DNA from: Siderastrea radians | Lineage: Eukaryota > Cnidaria > Anthozoa > Scleractinia > Rhizangiidae | DNA: 64,000 nucleotides | Reading direction: 5' to 3' | Assembly: GCA_964017195.1 (NCBI GenBank) | Contig: OZ024896.1 | Span: forward strand, 35,076,807 to 35,140,806 | Part shown: positions 45,801 through 61,849 of the stretch, piece by piece | How the letters are laid out: the number at the start of each line of letters is the position of its first letter | Numbering within the stretch: the stretch's first letter is position 1 | Notes under the pieces: generated by a model | Databases searched by the model: none | What the model saw: only the letters and a program-made list of their open reading frames with translations | Told to the model about the DNA's origin: nothing | Program-made: the position numbers and the translations under genes

Positions 45801-46491
45801 TCACGTTATCACGTAATCACACAGGTGTCAAGAGATCTGATAAATTCTGACTCTGGATGAACGCCGGTAAGAGTGAATGAATGTAATCGACAAGTTTTTT
45901 TTAACATCTTTCATTAACCAATGGGATCAGGAGTTGATGACACTTGATTGACACCACACACCTTCATTCGAAGGAAGTTGGCATGTGCGCATTTAGCCAG
46001 AAGTTTGGGAATGGCAGTGGCTGTTTAGTTTTTGTGTGTGTTTTTCAGTTTTCTTCCAAGTGCTGTTGCCCGAATCATGAGCATTTTGACTGAAAAACTC
46101 CCACAGTTTCCGAGACTGGGGGTTGGGGGGGGGGGGGGGGCTGCCTCCCGTATGCCTATGTTAACAAGTAGAGCCCCAAAGTCAACACATACATTCTCCT
46201 AACATGAATTTCTTTTAACAAATTAGTTACGGGAATTCATTGTCATTCATTGGTGTTTGATTACTTAGTTCTCAAGAACCTATCTACCTGATTACATATA
46301 GATTTCACAAGGAGAACTTAGAATTTGATCTCTTCTGTCTATAACATGCATGGCACAGTCTTGCAGAAGTGTTGGCAGATGCACTGTATTTTTCTCTAGT
46401 TTTAAACCCGCTTGTTTATTTTGTACAGATAAATAGACAAGTAACTTACTTTTCCATTTGTAGGTGGCTCTTGGATGTATATATTGCTCAT
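35307..46491 (-). CDS. CWC27: CWC27, exons 1-9 (spliceosome-associated cyclophilin-like protein)
   Basis: Exons: 46491-46450, 44368-44233, 42270-42229, 40860-40829, 40709-40566, 39975-39877, 38596-38499, 36823-36754 and 35396-35307, all GT-AG with consistent phases (251 residues). The start [14 protein letters not shown] is the family start. Residues ~14-165 form a cyclophilin domain: [42 protein letters not shown] and [12 protein letters not shown] are visible. The position equal to Trp121 of cyclophilin A is Glu, as in human CWC27, which fits a domain without normal prolyl-isomerase activity. [28 protein letters not shown] and [15 protein letters not shown] follow as in human. The protein belongs to activated-spliceosome complexes in the nucleus. 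The gene continues at 3969 after a 31.3-kb intron. Confidence 0.93.
37095..37450. repeat. C-rich AATAAGCCCCCC-type degenerate repeat
   Basis: A run of C tracts and repeated TAAGCCCCCCTCTCT-like units between CWC27 exons 7 and 8. Open frames over it are compositional. It may be a MITE, but I could not fix the ends. Confidence 0.5.
39633..39823. repeat. (GAT)n microsatellite
   Basis: About 190 bp of GAT/GAC triplets 54 bp downstream (in gene direction) of CWC27 exon 6. The plus-strand poly-Asp frame and the poly-Met frame are artefacts of the triplet period. Confidence 0.95.
40990..41521. mobile_element. MITE-like element rich in TTGGC/GACAGTTGG repeats
   Basis: Ends share AATTGTGAAG...CTCCCC in inverted orientation (TAATTGTGAAGTACAACTCC at 40990; on the other strand TAATTGTGAAGAAGGGCTCC at 41521). 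Inside are many degenerate CTGTCGGCCAAC-type units in both orientations, flanking an AT-rich core. It is non-coding and lies in the CWC27 intron between exons 3 and 4. Confidence 0.6.
41712..42007. mobile_element. Foldback MITE with ~140-bp arms
   Basis: The left arm (about 41712-41853) and right arm (about 41868-42007) are inverted copies over their full length. Both carry AGAAAACAGC, GACGTTTCTCGAG, CACTTGAGCCCTC, GAGTAACGAG and GCACTACCCAGATCTTGGTA. A short loop (GCCGCAAGGGAATTTTC) separates them. As RNA or single-stranded DNA it would form a near-perfect long hairpin. It lies in the CWC27 intron between exons 3 and 4. Confidence 0.9.
42471..43745 (+). repeat. 66/69-bp minisatellite, array 1 (~19 units)
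   Basis: Tandem units with CTAGTCCATCACAGGATAAC, CAGCATAAAATGACTAGGAG and ATCACTACTC(T)CCCCC(T) blocks. Measured spacings are 66 and 69 bp. Central units are almost identical, outer ones more diverged. Both periods are multiples of three, so long repetitive frames stay open on both strands (204 codons plus, 134 codons minus); neither is a gene. It lies in CWC27 intron 2. Related arrays are at 29797-30125 and 60180-60765. Confidence 0.95.
44369..45159. other. CWC27 intron 1, left part, no element recognised
   Basis: AT-rich intron between exon 2 and the 1-kb element that follows. No gene or clear repeat was identified. Confidence 0.45.
45168..46160. mobile_element. 1-kb hAT-like element with 8-bp target duplication
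   Basis: TTAACAAG flanks both sides (45160-45167 and 46161-46168). The ends are inverted: CATAGGCGTATG at 45168 and, on the other strand, CATAGGCATACG at 46160, each soon followed by a G-run on the element's own strand. The 8-bp duplication and ~12-bp TIRs fit hAT. The only sizeable frame (45662-45297 minus, 121 codons, [20 protein letters not shown]) resembles nothing I know. It is probably non-autonomous. Confidence 0.7.
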
Positions 46492-46626
46492 GGCTTCAAA
46501 AATTCGTTACTTCTTTGTTGATAAAACTGCAACTTCGCAACTTGAAGTTTATGAACCATTTCTAAACAGGACAGCGGCTTCCCTTCGGTTACGCAGCCGT
46601 ACGAGTACACGTGGATCAAATCCAAG
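46492..46626. promoter_or_regulatory. 135-bp shared promoter between CWC27 and DBT
   Basis: Only 135 bp separates the CWC27 ATG (46491, minus) from the DBT ATG (46627, plus), so both 5' UTRs and core promoters must lie here or overlap the genes. There is no TATA box. The sequence across the DBT start, CAAGATGGCGTC (46624-46635), matches the YY1-type element often found at starts of TATA-less housekeeping genes. Bidirectional activity is inferred from geometry. Confidence 0.7.
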
Positions 46627-49600
46627 ATGGCGTCCAGACTGTCTATGTTACGAAACTTGACTTTGAGAAGAAATATTCGGCTTCTTTGCCAACAAGTGAG
46701 GAAATCGTTTACACGAGAGGGTGTGATTATCAACAATTTTTTATAACGATTGTTTTCGTTCCAGAGCCGACCTAATCTGGCAAGAAGGCGTCCCATTTGC
46801 TCTTGCGCGGCCATCAGAAATGCAAGTTTGGTTGTATGATCAAGGGAAAATCTTTTCAGTTGATGGTTCTCTTTATCGTAATTTATCTTTTATTGGTCTG
46901 ATTTCTCTTATTTTTTATTGTAAACTTGCAGGAGTTAGTAAAACAAGGGCAGGGTTTGCGATTTCTGCGAACAACTTCAGGTTAGATGATCATTCGACAA
47001 GCACATACAAACTTAATTTCTAATTATAGCTTTGTGGCACTTACTCGAAAAAAGATTGATCTCATCTTATCGACTCGTGTAATGATGATTTATTGTTTTT
47101 CTACTTCTGTCTTTGTTAATTTCGGACTTAAAGACAATGTTACAAAACACTTTCTTTGCACGAAGGTTATTTTTTGTTAACTTCCGGTAAGGGATCTGGG
47201 GGTGTGTCGGGGGCGTGAGAAGATATCATATCGGTGCTTTATAAGCTTTGTTGACGTTTTTCCTCTTGCATTAGCTCTTGTAATTGATGTACAGCCGTTT
47301 GAGGACAATCGTTTCTCAGTTAACTGTGTAACGCATCCCAACTGAAGATTTTCCCCTGAGGTGGAGAACTCCAAGGTCAAAACAGATGTAAACTCTCAAG
47401 CGAAATGAAACGTACCGGATGAATCAGAAAACTTCCAAGTTTTAGCATTAGATGTGGATAATTTGTGTCACGTGGGAAAAACCGGAGTTTTAGCTGAAAT
47501 TTATATCCACCCTGCAATCTGTAGATTTTGTCAGATAGTCGCCAAAATGCCAATGACTTAATGACATTTGTATCTTTGCACATTTTTCTTTTTTACTAAA
47601 ATGTAAATTCTACCAATGTTGTTGACTTTTTAATTTTTTTTAATTTAATGTAAAATTAAATGGCAATGGTTAAATTGTTGTGTTTGTAACTTGATGATAA
47701 TTTTATGCTTTTTCAAGGTATGAATGGAGACATCTTTCCGTTCAACTTGTCAGACATAGGGGAAGGTATTGCTGAAGTTACAATCAAAGAATGGTAAGAA
47801 ATTTCATCTGTACAACATAAGTAAGAGAGGGTTTTGCATTGAAACTTGACATCAGTGAAACATCTGACTGGATAAATACTATAAAGTTAAATCTGTACTT
47901 GTCATGCTATCATTTTGCATTTGTCAAGTTCAAAAAGTCTTGCTGCTTCGAAACTGGAATAAATGCTTTAGTTGGGTGTCTGTTAACAACTTTGAACTTG
48001 TTCCTATGCAAACCTGTTCTTGAGTTAACTGCAGTGTAAGGAGTACAACTTAAAGAAACATTTTTGTCTTTTTTTTTTTAATTGACAGGTTTGTGAAACC
48101 AGGTGACCACGTAAATCAGTTTGATAGCATCTGTGAAGTGCAGAGCGATAAGGTACTTGAACACAGTGATAATATCAAATTTTTTTTTCTCCTGACCGTT
48201 TTCCACATATTTTTCATGGAACTAGTTGGGAGAATTAACTTAATTATCAAGACCTTTCATCTTTGGTGATCATCTCCTCGATTCTCATGGCCTCTATGTT
48301 TCATCAAGTATCCAACCTATTACTGCCTTAAGTTGTTTTCAACTAGTTTAACTAGTTTGTCAAAGTATTCTCCATTTTATTAACTTACTTTGTTTCCGAA
48401 CATAGGCATCAGTGACCATAACAAGTCGGTTTGACGGTACTATTACAAAACTTTATTATGACGTAGATGACATTGCCAAAGTTGGACAACCTCTTGTGGA
48501 CATAGAAGTGGTTTCACATGCTGAAAGCAGTAAGTTGAGATAACTTGAATCGTTCAGTTTCTGCAAATACACCTGAAGCAAACTGGAGAAAAATCATGAT
48601 CTGCCATGTTCACACCAGAAATAAACAGAATTTTTCTTGGAGCTTTTGTCAGCTGATTTAACAATAGAAGTCGCAATGTAGTAATTTCTCCATCCACCAG
48701 GGGAGATCCTTGGATGACTAATCTTGATATTAATAGCAGTTTAGATCAGGTTAGCAATTTGATTATGTTTAATTAAAATCTTTTTTTTTTCCAGATGTTG
48801 ATGTAGGACCCAGTCCTGCTGAAGATGTCATGGCTGCACAACAGAAGCCTAAACCAACCCACGCTATTGAAGAACCTCTTCCTCCTCCACCCCCCTCCCC
48901 ACAAACATCAGCATCACAATCTCTGTCTTCTCCACCCCCACCCCCTCAGGCAGCACAAAAGGATCATAAAACAGACAGTGGCAAGGTGCTTGCAACGCCT
49001 GCAGTCCGAAAGATTGCCATGGATCACAACGTAAGGGGAAGAAATTATTGTTATCAGGAACTCAAAACACCATTTCTCCCCACTGGTTGATGTACACATC
49101 TATGATCTGAAGTTCTGAGACTTTGATGTTGTATTATGTCACTCAATACTTTCTCTCTGACAATTTTTAAATGTTTAAATAACAATTTACCATATACATT
49201 TTTCACCTCTGATTATCACAATCTTTGGCCTCCCAGAGTGTGTTAACGTTTCACAACCTTGGCAACCAACCAGTTAAAAAAAGGATTATTTTCTGTTGCT
49301 TTTAGAGTGGCATCATGACCAAAGTTGCTCCATAAAGCATTATTAGCGAGTGGTGTTGTTCTTTAACCCTGTTGTTACTGTTTGTAGATTGTGCTAGCTG
49401 ATGTTCCAGGAACTGGCAAGGATGGTAGAATCCTTAAAGAAGACATTATGAATTACATTGAAGAAATGAAAACAAAAACTACTGCAGGTACATTATATTA
49501 AGTGTGTTGCAATGTGCAGCCCTTTTGTTTTTGCCATTGTCGCATTGTTAATGACGTTAAGTGTAAATTTAACAGAAAACAATCTTTTTCGATTACTGTA

Positions 49601-52600
49601 GTTGACCATGGCAATTTCACCTGATTCAATGCATTGAGGGCACATTTTGCTTGCTGACGTCATTTTTTGCATAAGGACATTCACGCCAATTGTTTCTGCG
49701 CATCCTTACTGCGCACGCAATTCACTTCGTGATGTCATGCCATGTCATGCATTGAGCGCGCGCGCTGTTGAAGAAATGTGGAGATAAATAGTGCTAGTGG
49801 GCATTTTAATATCTATGCACGGGTTTAACTCTCTTAAATGTTCGGTGACCCCATATTTTCTTTTGATAGATCAATTTCTTTGTCGATTATCTATGTTTTG
49901 TGAAAAATTAAAGAAAATCATTCTGTGTTGTAGAAGTTTGATTTTTTTTAACTTTTCTGCCCTCGCATCATCGAATTCCACTATTATTGAAGCTGCACGG
50001 TGTTCGTTAAAGTCCATCTTAGAGGCTGAGTTTAACCAAAAGGATGACAAGTGCTGGTTCAAATTATTTACTTAACAGGGCCACTTAAGTAAAATTTGAC
50101 TAAGAAGAAGGATCTACAGTGAATCATTTTAATATTTTTCAACTAACAAGCACTGAGGCCATGTCGAGTTATGAGGGCCAATTTGTCAAAATTGGGGTAA
50201 TTTTTGACGCATTTTATTTTGAAAACGAAGTCAGTGACCGCCCAATTTTTTTCCATTTGTGACATAGGTAACTCATTATCTGACTGTAGCCAAAGTATGA
50301 AAAAAATCTGTATTGTAGAAGTTTTTGGCGTGAACATCCTTAAGTGTTTTAACACTGTCGCAAGGCATTTTGGAGTTGATCTTTTTTGTTCTGTGTTCAA
50401 TAATTAAGATTACAGTTAAAGTTATGTTTATTGTTATTGTTCAGTTAAGATCACACTGAGATCACTGACTGGCCAACAAACCCATGGGATCCCTCCTCCT
50501 GAAAAAATGTGTCTTGTTCTGAAAGATTTTCCCTCTTGTTTTGACCCCCACCCCTCTGGAAATTCCATTTAAGCTTCATCCTTTTCTTTAAACATTTCAC
50601 TTTGCGACTCCCTCCCCTCAGAATTTCCAGTGAAATTCCTTGAGGTAAGTACAGATATTTTCCAGAACAGCACACTAAGGAAGTCTGGATCTGCCAATAT
50701 CTTTTTTTATAACTTAATTTATTTTATAAATATCTTTTCCCTTATCTCTCCAGCCCCTCCCCCAACAGTGGATGTAGGAGCAGCCCCTACCGCCCCTCCC
50801 ACCCCAATCAGGAGACCTGAGGTGACGTTGGAAGACAGAACAGAGCCCATCAAGGGAATAAAGAAAGCTATGGCAAAGGCAATGTCAGCATCTCTTGCCA
50901 TACCACATTTTGGCTACAAGGATGAAATCATTCTAAATGAGCTTGTAAGGTATGAGATTTGACAAATATAAGACTCGACAATAGAACAACACAATAGGTT
51001 TGGTATATGGAACATCACTCCACTCAGGTGTATATGTTGTAGTTCAATTTTATCCTTGGTTCAATTTTTATTTTCCTTTGTTTTTGACTCATTATCATAC
51101 ATTGCCGTACACAAAAACAAAGGAAAATAAAACTTGAACCAAAGACAAAATTGAACCACAACATAGGCCTAGGGGAATCTCGGGGGGTCACCCTCCAATG
51201 GACTAGCATCACATCCTCGGGTTAGTAGTAATATTAGATAAATGATAAGTTGCAACACTGAATGTCCAAGCCACCTAAAAAAAAATTGGGTGGGACTCGA
51301 ACACACGACCTTTGGGTTACTAGACCACTGCTCCAGTCCATCTGAGCTACAAAGCCACGATGGGAACAGCGCGTGGATGAATCCCATTTGATCTTATATG
51401 TGCACAGGAAATATGTGCGAGTAGTGGTCTAGTAACCCGAAGGTCATGGGCTCAAATCCCACCTAAGCCACTGGATTTTTTTCAGTGGCTCAGATTTTTA
51501 GTGTTGCAATTTATCATCTATTTGATGTTGCCTGAGGATGACTCCGATATATGAAGTTGCAATATTCCTAGTTGTTTCATGGTTACCTTGTAATTTACAC
51601 TCACCATGTTAAAAACTTGCATTGCTCAAGTGATTAGTGCACTTGTCACACTTTTGCCATTGTATTGTTTCCCAAACAAAAAAACTTCATATTTGCCTGC
51701 TTTCCTCTACTCGGGTGTACAAATGGGTCCTGGTAAGCCATTTCTGGGGGATGTAAAAACCTTAGAATAGAGTACTACTTATGAGTACCCTGCAATGGAC
51801 TAGCATTCCATGCAGGGAAAAGATTGAGTAGCAACACTTAGTCAAGATAACTTGACAAACCGGTGTTAATTATTAATTAATTAATAAGTGCTGACAGATG
51901 AGAGCTATAAGGCAAATAAAGACTTTCCATACTTGATGTTTTTTTTTCTTTTATAGGCTGAGAAACCATAGTAAAGAATCATTCCAGTCTAGAGGTGTGA
52001 AGCTGACATTCACGCCATTCTTTGTGAAGGCAGCATCCATGGCCCTGTTACACTTTCCAATACTAAACAGCTCAGTAGACCCAGAATGTAAGAACATTAC
52101 TTTCAAGGTCAGTTGGATGCCGTGTAGAAAATTAATATTAATAATAACAGTTTCTAAATGAAACTCTATAGAATAGATGTTGTTGGACTGTGATGCTGAC
52201 TTCTGCTCAGGTTTTCAAAATGTTTTGAAAAAACATTTGGTCATCAAACACTGTTTGTCAAATTCCTGAAATGCCTGACTAGTTTGACAGTCTGCGTAAG
52301 CCCTGGCCAAAGGAGTCAGAATGACAGTTGATGCAAGTTCCATTTGTTTGAGACCACACAGTCAAGAGACAAGCAGAATTTGTGAGTGTTGGAGGCCAAA
52401 TGAAAGTGAGTCGGAACTTCCATGGATTCTTATTAGAATTTCAGCAGATTCAAATTCTTCAAGTGTACACATAAGAGTTTAAACTCTTGGCAACTCTCAT
52501 TGCCATTTGGCTCTGGGCCTTTATGGTACAGTGCAGCTAGCCAAACCAGGCTGCCCATCAGAAGAGTGACCATTCACAACATTAAACAAAAGATGGCAAA

Positions 52601-54316
52601 CATTTTGGTAAAATGACCAGTTTAGTTGAGCTCAGATTCAACCTGTCATCAAGTTAAGATGTTCAAAAGTACTTCCTGTTTGCTTTATCAGGGCTCACAC
52701 AATATTGGTGTTGCCATGGATACCCAGCAAGGCTTGTTAGTACCAAATGTGAAAAATGTCCAGAACAAGTCGCTATTTGATATCGCTGTGGAGCTCAACA
52801 GACTGCATCAGTTTGGACTTAGTGGTAAATTATCACCAGAAGACCTGACAGGCGGGACTTTCACACTGTCAAACATTGGATCAGTAAGTAACACAGCTCT
52901 TCCAGATCAGTCATCAGATCCCAATCACTGAAATGTCAGAGAAATTTTGAAAACGTGCTTGTCTTGTTGTGCAGAAAAGTGACTGAGGCTTTGTTTTCAT
53001 GGTCTTGTTATTCTCTGTCAGTAGTTGCCAGAGTTTTGGGGAGCAGGGATGGCGCAGTGGTGAGAGCACTCGCCTCCCACCAATGTGGCCTGGGTTCGAT
53101 TCCTGGACCCGGCGTCATATGTGGGTTGATTTTGTTGTTGGTTCTCATCCTTGCTCCAAGGGTTTTTTTTTCCTCCGGGTCCTCAGGTTTTTTTCCTCCC
53201 TCCTCAAAAAACCAACATTCCAAATTCCAATTCAATCTGGAATCCGAGGCCCACATGTTTGTCAGTTGAAAAACTGTTTTGTGTCACCCTCGTTAAACAA
53301 AGTCAATTTTACTTTTTTAACTTCTCTGACCTATTCCTATTGTTGGGTCCCCTGTGTTGACAGTTCTATGCATGTCTACTGTCTGAATTTCAAATTTGTA
53401 CCGGTTTTGTTGCATTAATCAGCAGTTAGCACACCCCATAAATTTTGACAGTGATCTTTCTTATTAATCTACCACATAGCATTTTCAGAACGGCCACCTT
53501 TTTGTTTGGTGTCATTGCATTTTGTTCTTGTCACTGTTTCAACACTGTGTTGTTTGTCAGGATTTTTCTTCTCGGGGGCCTCACTAATATTCTCTTTTGC
53601 AAAAGTGGGAAATATTGGCTTTGTTCTAAATATAATACATTGTATGGTTCTTTTTGTATTTCCAGATTGGAGGCACATACGCCAAACCAGTGATAATGCC
53701 ACCCGAGGTAGCCATTGGTGCTATTGGAAGAATACAGGTTTGTACATCATTGACAATTATATACATACCAGTACAAAGAGGACTAATTGATCTTGATAAC
53801 AATGTACCCGATGTAATCACTGTGCACATACAATTGTTACAAAAAGCGGTATTCTTAAAGTGCTTTGTGCAATAAAAATTTTAAGACAGGAGCTCATTCT
53901 TTGTCTGAGCAGTTTCTTTTGTACGGTACAATTTTATCAAAGCCTGTTAGTATTGATATAATTAATGACGTGCATTTTTTTTATCCAGAAGTGAATGTTA
54001 GATTGTTACTTTCTAAGAGTCAGGATTCTTAAGACCAATCAGATTTTAGCATCACTTTCAGAGGGATGCTGCTTCTGGGGTATCATTACTTTCAAAACGT
54101 TTTGGTAGCACACAACATAACATGGTGATTTTTTTTTCCATTTTACAGGAAGTCCCTAGGTTTGATGAGGATGATAACATATACAAGGCACACATAGTCA
54201 ATGTCAGCTGGTCAGCAGATCACAGAGTCATAGAGGGCGCAACAATGGCTCGATTCTCCAACCTGTGGAAATCATACTTGGAAAATCCAGCCTCAATGCT
54301 TATGGACTTAAGATAA
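46627..54316 (+). CDS. DBT: DBT, lipoamide acyltransferase E2 of branched-chain 2-oxoacid dehydrogenase
   Basis: Twelve GT-AG exons: 46627-46695, 46932-46980, 47718-47793, 48089-48152, 48406-48529, 48795-49030, 49388-49487, 50754-50949, 51957-52107, 52692-52883, 53666-53737 and 54149-54316. They sum to 1497 nt (498 residues; human 482). Residues 1-40 are an arginine-rich mitochondrial presequence ending RFLRTTSG. The lipoyl domain follows (FNLSDIGEG from 48, lipoyl Lys86 in QSDKAS). A proline-rich linker leads to the peripheral-subunit-binding domain (~191-230, [15 protein letters not shown] to [11 protein letters not shown]). A second linker joins the acyltransferase core ([11 protein letters not shown] to the end, with [11 protein letters not shown]). 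It forms the 24-mer core of the mitochondrial complex degrading Leu, Ile and Val 2-oxoacids. His468 is present, but the motif's Asp is Glu472. Confidence 0.95.
51190..51535. repeat. Two tRNA-derived SINEs, head to head
   Basis: The minus strand at about 51360-51200 and the plus strand at about 51415-51530 each carry a tRNA-like head (AGTGGTCTAGTAACCC, AGT in a normal CTAGTAA anticodon loop, then a GTTCGAGTCCCACC/GCTCAAATCCCACC B-box). Each is followed by a GGTGGCTTGGAC / AGTGGCTCAG body and TGTTGCAA(C/T)TTATCATTTA. They lie in DBT intron 8, in inverted orientation. Confidence 0.75.
53046..53260 (+). repeat. tRNA-derived SINE
   Basis: tRNA-like head GGGATGGCGCAGTGGTGAGA with B-box GGGTTCGATTCC (53046-53110), then a GGCGTCATATGTGGGTTGA body, a TTGTTGTTGGTTCTCATC block and T-rich tail. 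The body matches 1116-1232 in opposite orientation. It lies in DBT intron 10. Confidence 0.8.
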
Positions 54317-57151
54317 CAGACTGTGTTTACTAGGACTTGAAATGTTTGGGGGAAAAATGCAATTCTATCCATGAGTTGGTACAAGAAAGTACAAAAAGTC
54401 ATGTCATGGGTAAACTCTTATTTCAAGAATTTGGAACATTAGGAGCTACATTTAATATTAACACTGATGATGGGATGGCATGTCTGCTATTATTGAAGTT
54501 CAGTCTTCAAACTGAAGGTAAAAACTGAGTTAGGATGAGGTGGTAGGTTTCAATAATTTACCACAAATGTGATAGTTTCTGTTGCAGTCTTTCAACTTTT
54601 CTTCAAAACAATGTTCTTTTGATCCTGAATCCACATCATATCCGGCAAAAACAACTTGGTGAAACATGCTTTCATTTCCTTTTGCACCCTGTCATTTGCA
54701 CGCACATGAGTCGGCATACTAAGGGGACTTGCTCTGGGGACTAAGTCCCTTCACAGGAACTACCCAGTTTGTGGTCCCTGTGACTTGTCCCCTGAATTCA
54801 CAACCAGCTTGAATTCGTAGAACAAGTAATGGGGACTTAACCTTTTAGGCCCCAATATCAACATGCATATTCTCCTCACTGTCTCCATATACTTTTTATG
54901 TTACTAGTTGGGAGAATTTGATTAAACATCAACACCTTTCATGTCTGGCGGTCATTTCCTTTATTCTCATGACCTGTACTTGATCAACTAGTGATATTGT
55001 AAGGAGAAATTAGATGCTTGTCACTCTTGGGGGTTAAAGGGTTAATTGTACCTTCAGAATGATCTTGTGAATGTCCCTTATTGTGTACTGTTTGTTAAAC
55101 TGGTTTATGCGACCAAATGAAACCACTCCCCTTCTGTGTACCAACTTTTATCGTTTATGAAAATTTAACATTACTAAATAATTCAATGTTAATTTATGAA
55201 ACTGTAACAGGGATGGTGCAGTGAAAAGGAAAAAAAGGTCATTTTAGAGCCATTCTGTTTTTGAGGCAAAAATGTTACTTATTACAAAAGTGTAAATGGT
55301 TTTTCACGATACATTTAATTATTGGCTACTCACTGTATACCCTTTCCTCAATATTTTTGGAATCACATAAAATCAAAATACCAACAGAAAAGTCCCTTAG
55401 TTTGATGTATACCCTTTCCTCAATATTTTTGGATTCACATAAAATCAAAATACCAACAGAAAAGTCCCTTAGTTTGATGTAAAGACTTCAAACATTATTT
55501 AAAAGCTGTAGTTTCATCTTTATTTTCAAATACAGTAGCTAAAATTGGGTTGTACAAATGTAGCTAGAAAATAAAAGGGTTAATATTTTCGTCTATCAGT
55601 GTGTATTTTACACTTTACAAACTCAAGGATTGTAGAATGTCTATCTACAGTAGACGAGTTTGTTAAATAATGAATTATAATGTAACCACCAAAGTAGGTT
55701 ATTATTTACAAGGTTCACATATTTTTCAATGCCTTACCACAGTGCAGACTTAACAGAAGTCTAAATAAAAGGAATAAATTTTCACTATTTGTCTCTAGTT
55801 GTAGAACGTCCTCAAGGACAAGCAGAAAATAGTTGAAGCGGGAAGAAGACAAAATGGACAAAATTAGTGCACGTGAAAGTTCACAAGACTGCCTGTTTTG
55901 AAAACTTTCACTTGCACTGATTTTATCGGTTTTAGTTTACCCACCCCAGCTACCTGCCCCTGGGTATCTGAGGATGGTTACCAAAAAACTGTCCTCAAAT
56001 CTACAGTGTCACACTTGCGGTAACCTGCAATCAGGAAAAAAAAGGGGAATGCCTGATCGCAGGTTACACTTGTGGATGAGGAGGGGTGTAAAGGAAAAGT
56101 AAGGCTTTTTGCTGATGGGGCTTTTTAAATAAAGGGTTTAACTATCCAAGAATGCACACGGCAACAGGCTGCGACACTTGTTTTGATAGTCACAGACCAA
56201 TAAGCTGACAATCATTTTTTTGACCAACTATTACAGTGTGGTCAAATAATTTTATATTGATCTAGTATAATACCCAAAATAAGCTAAGAGCCTGACCGGA
56301 CAGACAGGTTCAAGTGGTTAGATAAAAATCTAAAAGTCTTGGAAAAACATACAACTTGCAAATGCAGAAAACCTTTGCCAATTATTTCAAACCCACAGCC
56401 CATCTGTAACAATAGTGTTGTCTGAGTGGAAGTCATCCTACTATAAAGTGAGAAGTTAATAATATTGTCATTTTAGAGCAGTTTTCAAATAAGTGTGGAA
56501 AGTAATACGTTTACAACCAATCGGACATAAAACGAAAACCAATCGTGACCTGCATGTGTTAACCCTTGCTCACCACTATTATTGTATTGTATTTGCCTCA
56601 ATTTCTGCTTGGTTCATTTTGTATTTTGTTCCTTTTGTGATTGGTTAGAGTAATTACTTTGGTTTTGGTTTTACGACACTCATTTGAAAACTGCTCTATC
56701 ATCAACTAACAGGAACCGGACAACCTCTCACTAGACAGCGAAAAATGGCATCTGCTCAAACATCAATGACAGTCCTTAGTGGACTCCTCTTAATCCAACA
56801 ATCACACTAGGCAAACTTCTGCTGGTTACTCATAGCATAGTTACTTACTAGCTACGATTAAAGCAAAATTGCCCAGTATAATGAGACTGGGACTGTATTT
56901 CTAAATTAAAATTTACACTATTGTAGAAATTGAAGGTAGAAAATAAATTTAGAAAACTGACTAGTAAAACCCAGCATCTGTAACACCACCCCCAGCCCCT
57001 ACACTCCCCTCTAATTTCCCCTGCCACAAATACTAAGCCCTTAGTTTGTAGACGGTTTATCGGATGTTTTCAGTACTTAAATAAGATTATCTAGTTCTGA
57101 CCTCACTAATCAGTTTTTGCAATCCACATAAAAATGAAATTTCCCTTGTTA
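54317..57151. other. Tail-to-tail intergenic region DBT / SREK1IP1
   Basis: Holds both 3' UTRs. Candidate poly(A) signals for DBT are AATAAA at 55570-55575 and 55764-55769. It contains a MITE (54838-55044), a 72-bp tandem duplication at 55335-55480 (ATACCCTTTCCTCAATATTT), and a further TIR MITE at 56474-56699. No additional gene is supported. Confidence 0.6.
56474..56699. mobile_element. 226-bp MITE (TAGAGCAGTTTTCAAAT ends)
   Basis: The left end TAGAGCAGTTTTCAAATAAG and the right end on the other strand TAGAGCAGTTTTCAAATGAG are inverted repeats, with further inverted matches around AACCAATC/GATTGGTT and AGTAAT. It is non-coding. A diverged relative may lie at 840-980. Confidence 0.8.
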
Positions 57152-61232
<4,081 letters not shown>

Positions 61233-61639
61233 TCAATGGTTTTTAACCTTGTTTGTTAGCATTGGTTAAACTACAGACCCTACTACTGAATACTATTGCA
61301 TCCTACTAGCTACTGAATAACAAATAGTGCTTACAGTGATCTTATTCATTCCACAAGGACCAACGACCATAAAAACTTGTTTCCTTCAGTAATAATAATA
61401 ATAATAATATGTTTGGGCGGGATCAGGATTCCAATGTAAAGAAGGGCAGTTAAGTTAATGTAGTTAAGTCAGTTAGTTAATTAGTTACGTTAGTTAATTA
61501 GTTAGTTTCATTTAAAGGTTTTAATGATTCTTAGTCTTTTTTCATTTTTACAGCTTAGTTATTTTATTAGTTACTTTATTTTTCTCATGTTTCAGATATT
61601 TTTACGTTTTTATCAATTTTATTGGTGACATTTTTAAAA

Positions 61640-61712
61640 TTATTGTAAAGCGCTATTGGATAGCACTAGAAATAGCGCTCTATAAATTCATTATTATTAT
61701 TATTATTATTAT
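61640..61712 (+). repeat. LINE 3' tail ending in (ATT)n
   Basis: GTAAAGCGCTATTGGATAGC...GCGCTCTATAAATTC followed by ATTATTATTATT, the 3' terminus of a CR1/L2-like element without coding sequence. Confidence 0.55.
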
Positions 61713-61849
61713 TAACAGAGAGTTACAGGAAAAAAAATAGGTGGGATGACAGGACTTGTGCCTACTGTGACCCTCTATTGGACTATTCCACTTAATATCT
61801 GCACCAGCTAAACTACAGAATACAGGGCCACTTTTCTAGCTATTAGAAT

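Noticed and set aside
46765..46825. Possible second exon of DBT (AGCCGACCTAATCTGG...)
   Set aside because: Including it shifts the frame of all later exons; skipping it gives RFLRTTSG and a total of exactly 499 codons, matching the family.
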